Below are positions 59,443-64,000 of a stretch of 64,000 nt of DNA, piece after piece. Position numbers and translations under genes: made by a program. The stretch is from Stieleria magnilauensis (GTDB taxonomy: Bacteria; Planctomycetota; Planctomycetia; Pirellulales; Pirellulaceae). How positions within the stretch are numbered: the first letter of the stretch is position 1; every line of letters begins with the position of its first letter. The notes below the pieces were generated by a model that was not told the origin of the DNA, did not search any database, and saw only the letters and a list, made by a program, of their open reading frames with translations. The stretch covers positions 5,120,394 to 5,184,393 of the forward strand of contig CP036432.1 of the NCBI GenBank assembly GCA_007753675.1, written 5' to 3'.

Positions 59443-61575
59443 ATGGGGCATTCGCAACGACTCTCCGTTATCGTGCCAACCCACGGTCGAGTGGACCTGT
59501 TTTCCAAATCGCTCGCCTCGATCGAGGCTCAAACCTGTGACGACTTTGAGCTGATCGTCACCGACGACTCGACGAAACCGGAGGATCAGCAGGCGATTGA
59601 AGCTGCCGTCGGCCAGTACCGCGATCGGACCGGCCGCACCGCCGAGTACGTGTTTAGCTCACCGCGTCTCGGTCAGGCAGCCAACACCAACCAGGGGATG
59701 TTCGCGGCCACCCGCTCGGTGCTGCGAATTCTGCACAGCGACGACCTGGTGCGGCCGGGATGTTTTCAGTGGGAAATCGACCAATTTGAACGGTTTCCCG
59801 AGATCAGTCTGCTATTCCAGGACTGTCTGCCGTTCCACGAGGAAGACGAAATCCGCTGGAACGATTCGCCGACCCTGCGACTGGTCGAACCGGCCGACTA
59901 CTTTCGCCAGTTCCTCTCGATCAGCACGGCGTTGCCCTCGGGGATGTTGTTCACCAAGGAGGCGCTCGACAGCGTCGGCGGGATGCGTGAAGACTGGAGT
60001 TTCCTGTGCGATTGGGAATTCTTTGCCAATCTCCTGTTGCGATCCGTTCGGCAACGCCAATTCGCCGGTTACGCCACCGCCGGAAACTACGCGTGGCGTT
60101 TACACGAAGATTCGACGACGACGACGAAATGGCGGCAGCACTACAGCGAACACGCCGACCTGATGAAGCAGTGGCGGGAATCTCTGAGTGAAAACGACGT
60201 CGACCTGTTCGTCAGCAAAGCCGATTTCGACAACTTCCTGTTGCGTGGCGACTTGTATCGAAACAAACGACTGATTCAAGACGTGTCCCAAATTTCCAGT
60301 GCAGACTTTCGAGCGTCGCTGTCCTGGTTCCGCTCCAATCTCACCGCGTCCCTGCAACGCAAGATTCTTCGCAAGGCCGCTCCCAAGGTCTTGAAGCGAC
60401 AGATCCGGGCAACCCTGGGCACCACCAAGCTCAAAGCGAGCGGCGCGTCAAACGCGTCGTCACCGACCGAGCAGGACGTGATCACCAGCGACTGGGTTCC
60501 AGATCTCGTCATCACCGCACTGCACGGCGAACCGGATTCCGCCCCCTGCCGGACCAATATCGTCGTCCCCTACGACAATTCGATCAACCTTTGGCCGATG
60601 CGGGAAAACATTGCCGCCGCCAAAAAAATCCGGATCACCAATCCCAACCTGAACCGTTTCTATCTGCTGACGGTTTCGGAGTGCTTGAAGTACATCCAGC
60701 CCGACGCCGAAATCGAATTCGTTTTTCACGACAACCAGCATTTGACTTGGTTCGGGTTAAAAGCCGTCATCAACCAGGTCGCCGCCGGGCGATTCGAACT
60801 GACCTACCAAAGCCAGAACCCACGCGAAGGCACGGAGAAGGGTTTTTCCAAATGGAGTCTCCGCTATCGCTGTCTGCGAGCAGACGCCCCCTGGCATACC
60901 GAACCGATGACGGGGCTGACGATCGGCGTGTTGACGCTCGGTGATCGGATGGAAGAGCTGAACGAATTGGTCGACACCGCACGGAAGCATTGTGACGTTC
61001 CCTACGAAATCGTGTTGATCGCGCCACACAAGATCGAAGCCTTTGACGGGCACGACGACGTGCGGCAAATCCAATTCAGCGAGCGTGACGATCTGGGCTG
61101 GATCACACGCAAGAAGAATTTGATTTGCCAAGACGCCGCGTACAGCGACATTGTCGTCTGTCACGACCGCTTCGCCTTCACCGAGTCGTTCTTCGCCGCC
61201 TTCCGCAGCTGGGGCTGGGCCTATGGCATTGCCGCGGTTCGTCTACAGTTACCCGACGGGAAACGCGCCCTCGACTGGGGTGTCGTCCGCGGCGACAACC
61301 ACAGCTGGTGCCAGGGCGGATTGCTGAACTACCGGGATTATTCGCGATTCAGTTATGTCCCCGGCGGCGTGACGTTGATCCGCAAATCGTTCTGGCAACA
61401 GTTTCCCTGGTGCGAAGACCTGTACTGGAATGAACACGAAGACGTTGAACTGTGTCGGCGCATCCAACGCGCCGGCACCAGAATCAGCTTCTTCCCCGGC
61501 TTGATGATCACCTCACGCGATCGCTGGGTCGACGAAAATCCGCTGATCGATTTTTCCGATCAACAGGATCTTTGA
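59443..61575 (+). CDS. Two-domain glycosyltransferase (GT2-type, GT-A)
   Basis: The protein has 710 residues from ATG 59443 with AAAGGAA about 8 nt upstream. Residues 1-250 are a GT2 domain: LSVIVPTHGRVDLFSKSL, IVTDDSTKPEDQ, LGQAANTNQGM and the DxD-like LHSDDLVRPG. A long middle part (about 270-480) has no recognised family. The C-terminal 230 residues look like a second GT2-like domain: LTIGVLTLGDRMEELN, YEIVLIAPHKIEAF, VVCHDRFAF, RGDNHSWCQGG and WNEHEDVELCRRIQRAG. Such bifunctional enzymes act in surface polysaccharide assembly. It is convergent with two methyltransferase-like genes with a 9-bp gap; those genes suggest a glycan modification locus. Confidence 0.85.
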   Translation: MGHSQRLSVIVPTHGRVDLFSKSLASIEAQTCDDFELIVTDDSTKPEDQQAIEAAVGQYRDRTGRTAEYVFSSPRLGQAANTNQGMFAATRSVLRILHSDDLVRPGCFQWEIDQFERFPEISLLFQDCLPFHEEDEIRWNDSPTLRLVEPADYFRQFLSISTALPSGMLFTKEALDSVGGMREDWSFLCDWEFFANLLLRSVRQRQFAGYATAGNYAWRLHEDSTTTTKWRQHYSEHADLMKQWRESLSENDVDLFVSKADFDNFLLRGDLYRNKRLIQDVSQISSADFRASLSWFRSNLTASLQRKILRKAAPKVLKRQIRATLGTTKLKASGASNASSPTEQDVITSDWVPDLVITALHGEPDSAPCRTNIVVPYDNSINLWPMRENIAAAKKIRITNPNLNRFYLLTVSECLKYIQPDAEIEFVFHDNQHLTWFGLKAVINQVAAGRFELTYQSQNPREGTEKGFSKWSLRYRCLRADAPWHTEPMTGLTIGVLTLGDRMEELNELVDTARKHCDVPYEIVLIAPHKIEAFDGHDDVRQIQFSERDDLGWITRKKNLICQDAAYSDIVVCHDRFAFTESFFAAFRSWGWAYGIAAVRLQLPDGKRALDWGVVRGDNHSWCQGGLLNYRDYSRFSYVPGGVTLIRKSFWQQFPWCEDLYWNEHEDVELCRRIQRAGTRISFFPGLMITSRDRWVDENPLIDFSDQQDL

Positions 61576-61584
61576 CGACGACCG

Positions 61585-62700
61585 CTAAACCGCTTGCCGC
61601 ACGGTCATCTCACGGCAGGTGTGCAGGATGTTTGGATCGATCCCCTTGGTCACCGCAACGATTCGGTTGCGGGTATGGATCGAAAACGGCTGGGTCCCGG
61701 TCGCTTGGGCGGCAAAGTGCACGGCTTTGGCCACCGCTTCGCACTGCGTGTCATGGAACATCATGACGAAGCGTTCAGGATGCAAAAACGGCAGCACCGA
61801 CTGGACATCCAAGACGGGTTGTTCACCGAAGTGGCCTCCGTCGATAAACGCAAAGTCCAGTTGGCGATCGTTCAGCAGATCCGGAACACCTTCGGGGCTG
61901 CACGCGATTTCGTAGTCGACGACCGATTCAATCTTGAGAGCTGCCGCACCCTCCATCGCGAACTGCAATCCGCGGGGAAGTTGGTCATACTGTTCGTCAC
62001 GCTGCAACTGGCGAAGTTTTTCGACGTGCGCCTGCGCCGAGGCGTGATCGTAGATGAAGTCTTCCATTTCTTCTTCGATATAGGCGTCGGCACTGATCAG
62101 GTGACCGCCGGTCTTTTCGAATGCCGTGGCAAGGAAGAAACTGCTAAACCCGAACGCCGTCGCGATTTCGTATCCGCTTTTTAATTCGTTCGCCGCGACC
62201 AGATAGTGCATCATCATCCCCTCTTCGAATGTCAACGAATAGGGGAACTTTCGATCGGGCAACTTGTACATCCAATCCAGCTCGTCGAAGGCGAGCTGGT
62301 TCGGAAAGAGCACCGGTCCCAATTTGTCGGTGATCGGGACCAATCGTGGGCGAAGTTCTTCGGCCAATGCGACGCGGGTCGGATGCCAGGTCGGCAACAT
62401 CGCCAGATTTTGCGATTCGCCCCGCAGGTGATCGACTTCTTTTTGGCAGTGCGCTTGTCGCTCCTCGATCGAATCGATCTTCTTTCGGTGGAGTTCCAGG
62501 TTGGATGCCGACGCGCTGCGTCCGCTCAACTGAGCGATGCTGCGGTCCAGCTCGCTCCGCAAGTTTATGATCTGCTGTTCGGCCGATGCTTGATGCTCGG
62601 CCAATTGCGTCTTCAGCCGCTTGCTTCGGCGCCGATTGCTGACGGCCAATCCCAGAGCGGCCGCCGAGGCGACCATGGCAATGATCGATGAGTAGAGCAT
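61585..62700 (-). CDS. Membrane-anchored Methyltransf_24-type protein with coiled coil
   Basis: The protein has 371 residues from ATG 62700 (a TTG two codons upstream is possible). A single N-terminal helix (MLYSSIIAMVASAAALGLAV) anchors a coiled coil (about 28-85). The catalytic-type domain (about 150-360) has EIATAFGFSSFFLATAFE (motif I-like), HLISADAYIEEEM, DFAFIDGGHFGEQPVLDVQSVLPFL and VMMFHDTQCEAV, matching class I SAM-dependent Methyltransf_24 proteins. The classical GxGxG of motif I is not strict. It lies 6 nt after the neighbouring methyltransferase gene on the same strand, so an operon is likely. Confidence 0.8.
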   Translation of the reverse strand: MLYSSIIAMVASAAALGLAVSNRRRSKRLKTQLAEHQASAEQQIINLRSELDRSIAQLSGRSASASNLELHRKKIDSIEERQAHCQKEVDHLRGESQNLAMLPTWHPTRVALAEELRPRLVPITDKLGPVLFPNQLAFDELDWMYKLPDRKFPYSLTFEEGMMMHYLVAANELKSGYEIATAFGFSSFFLATAFEKTGGHLISADAYIEEEMEDFIYDHASAQAHVEKLRQLQRDEQYDQLPRGLQFAMEGAAALKIESVVDYEIACSPEGVPDLLNDRQLDFAFIDGGHFGEQPVLDVQSVLPFLHPERFVMMFHDTQCEAVAKAVHFAAQATGTQPFSIHTRNRIVAVTKGIDPNILHTCREMTVRQAV

Positions 62701-62706
62701 GGGCAA

Positions 62707-63615
62707 TCAGCCCGCGACGGCAGCAGATCGTTCGAACAGCGAGACGACCGAGGGCAGCTGAACCTCGGGGCTGTCCATCTCGTGCATGTCGCAAACTTTG
62801 GTACGAATCAGAACTGGACCACCGTTATCAGAGATCAAGTAGTCTCCCGACCAGGTGACGACGATCAGATCCGATCCGCACAGTTTCGGATACACGCCTT
62901 CCGGGAAATCAGAAATGGTTTGTGCGGTGTCACGGAAAATTGACGCGTCTTTGTTTTCCTGGATGACGTGCAACAAATAGTTGCGGTAGTGATCGGCGGA
63001 CGCTTTGTCGGTCACCATCAACTTGTTGCCGACCAGACAGAACGGGGCGAACTGGCTGCCTTGAGGCGACCGCAAGAAGTCCAAGGTGCCCTCGATCACG
63101 CCGGGGCAAGTGCTGTTGAGAATATCGTCCAAGATCATGATGCCGCCTGGCACCATCATTTGCGAGACCAACGCTGCATCGCTCAACACCTCGTGAGCCA
63201 AGTGGCCGCCATCGACGCTGAACAGCCGGAAATCTCCCTCGACATTCTGTCGGATTTTCTCGGGCGTCAGCTTGGTCGAATCCTCTTTGATGAGCGTCAG
63301 TTTCCCTGCGGTGGACGCATCCAAGTTGAAACGATTTTCCACCCGTCGGGCGAACCCTTCCGGGTCCGGCGAATGCACAAAGGAATCGATTCCGGCGACC
63401 TTTTCGTTTTCGCGGCTGAGCAGCCCGAGCAGGAACAGATAACGTCCCTGCCAAACACCGATTTCACCCAGGTTGCCTTGCAGGCCGTCTTCGATCTGCT
63501 TCATCCCTAACAGCGCGGTGATGTAAGCGGCACTTTGCCACAGCCAACCGGGAGTGCTTCGATGTCCGATGTTGACGTAATCGTCGAGTGTGGCTTTTTG
63601 CTCAGATGACAACAT
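62707..63615 (-). CDS. Class I methyltransferase-like protein (Methyltransf_24 type)
   Basis: The protein has 302 residues from ATG 63615, with AAAGG 9 nt upstream. It shows GNLGEIGVWQGRYLFLLGLL (motif I-like), VAGIDSFVHSPDPEG, FRLFSVDGGHLAHEVLSDA and PGGIMILDDILN, the layout of sugar- or glycan-directed O-methyltransferases of this family. The C-terminal 100 residues are less conserved. It has no membrane segment, unlike its downstream neighbour. It may modify the product of the glycosyltransferase; that is inferred from position only. Confidence 0.82.
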   Translation of the reverse strand: MLSSEQKATLDDYVNIGHRSTPGWLWQSAAYITALLGMKQIEDGLQGNLGEIGVWQGRYLFLLGLLSRENEKVAGIDSFVHSPDPEGFARRVENRFNLDASTAGKLTLIKEDSTKLTPEKIRQNVEGDFRLFSVDGGHLAHEVLSDAALVSQMMVPGGIMILDDILNSTCPGVIEGTLDFLRSPQGSQFAPFCLVGNKLMVTDKASADHYRNYLLHVIQENKDASIFRDTAQTISDFPEGVYPKLCGSDLIVVTWSGDYLISDNGGPVLIRTKVCDMHEMDSPEVQLPSVVSLFERSAAVAG

Positions 63616-63771
63616 GTTGGTAAACCTTTCTTGGAGGTTGAGTAGTTGCTTTCAGGTTCCTGCGATTGGCTCGCCGGTCATCGGTTCAATGCACAGCGGG
63701 ACGATCAGACGACGGTAAATTAGCGAGGACCCGACTTTTGCCGCAATGTCATTTCCGGGCACGCGGTCCGA

Positions 63772-64000
63772 TTAGGCCGCAGCCGCTTCGTCACGGGCAG
63801 CGGTCGATGCACCGCACGATCCCTCACCCAACGCATCGTGAACACGCTGCTGACGCAATTGATCCAGCGTGACCGAGGGCTCGACGCGGCGGGCGTACAA
63901 TTGCATCCATTGGGCGAAATGACACAGGGCCATGTTGCCGTTGTCCCACACCATGCTCAACCGTTGGTCGACGTTGTAGTTGTACTTGGGCCAAAACAGA
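63772..64000 (-). CDS. C-terminal part of a gene continuing beyond the window
   Basis: The frame is open from the window edge at 64000 to a TAA at 63772, giving about 75 C-terminal residues: FWPKYNYNVDQRLSMVWDNG, ALCHFAQWMQLYARRVEPS, then an Ala-rich tail. No domain can be assigned from so short a piece. An internal TTG at 63960 is not needed as a start because the frame continues upstream without a stop. It probably belongs to the same minus-strand cluster as the methyltransferases (156-bp gap). Confidence 0.6.
   Translation of the reverse strand, partial: LFWPKYNYNVDQRLSMVWDNGNMALCHFAQWMQLYARRVEPSVTLDQLRQQRVHDALGEGSCGASTAARDEAAAA

Overview
The window looks like chromosomal DNA from a Planctomycetota bacterium, most likely a Pirellulaceae relative (Rhodopirellula/Stieleria type). 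The signs are high G+C, many exported proteins with Tat or lipoprotein signals, a 3,326-residue extracellular protein with the planctomycete N-terminal motif (LEALERRCLLA) and a C-terminal dockerin-like pair, large planctomycete-type proteins of unknown function, and several kinds of palindromic intergenic repeat. No rRNA, tRNA, phage, IS transposase or CRISPR array was recognised. The assignment rests on protein character only; no search was run.

Layout. 1-959: partial Tat-exported pyruvyl-transferase-like protein (-). 1076-7102: Cys-rich secreted protein, then an ABC exporter set (permease, lipoprotein, HlyD-type adaptor, LolD/MacB-type ATPase, second permease). 7318-11117: ceramidase-like protein, SASA-family esterase and a Ser/Ala-rich secreted protein. 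11210-15035 (-): 1,079-aa exported protein and an FKBP lipoprotein. 15240-19159: oligopeptide-binding protein overlapping a chemoreceptor by 4 nt, convergent with an orphan FixL-like kinase (19078-20712, -). 20844-26085 (-): C45 Ntn-hydrolase, then a sulfide/persulfide module (CstB-like dioxygenase-rhodanese, TauE/SafE exporter, membrane rhodanese, ArsR regulator). 26269-32737: K+ channel with RCK domains, a decayed CNNM/CorC gene, a phospholipid acyltransferase, a beta-CASP nuclease fused to a LOG-family enzyme, and an intact CNNM/CorC gene (-). 32873-37063 (-): three-gene exported beta-propeller operon (NHL, PhnD-PQQ with a frameshift, Tat-NHL). 37357-48328: conserved 474-aa protein, coiled-coil secreted protein, type III glutamine synthetase, membrane-anchored MutS-like ATPase with a polytopic partner, DMT transporter, and thioredoxin-like secreted protein with a clear terminator. 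48716-58696: giant subtilase. 58732-59291: seven tandem 80-bp hairpin repeats. 59443-64000: two-domain glycosyltransferase, two Methyltransf_24-type proteins and a partial gene.

How parts work together. The ABC set is a complete tripartite-type efflux system with two different permeases. The ArsR-rhodanese-TauE-CstB block is a coherent sulfide/persulfide detoxification and sulfite-export unit. The binding protein and chemoreceptor are probably translationally coupled and may form a peptide-sensing pair. The 32873-37063 operon exports two related propellers sharing a vicinal-cysteine GCCNP/ACCNP motif around a periplasmic binding protein-propeller fusion; its job is unknown.

The strongest candidates for new biology are the beta-CASP/LOG fusion, the PhnD-PQQ/NHL operon, in-frame minisatellites placed just behind signal peptides in three unrelated exported proteins, the 80-bp hairpin array, and the membrane MutS pair.
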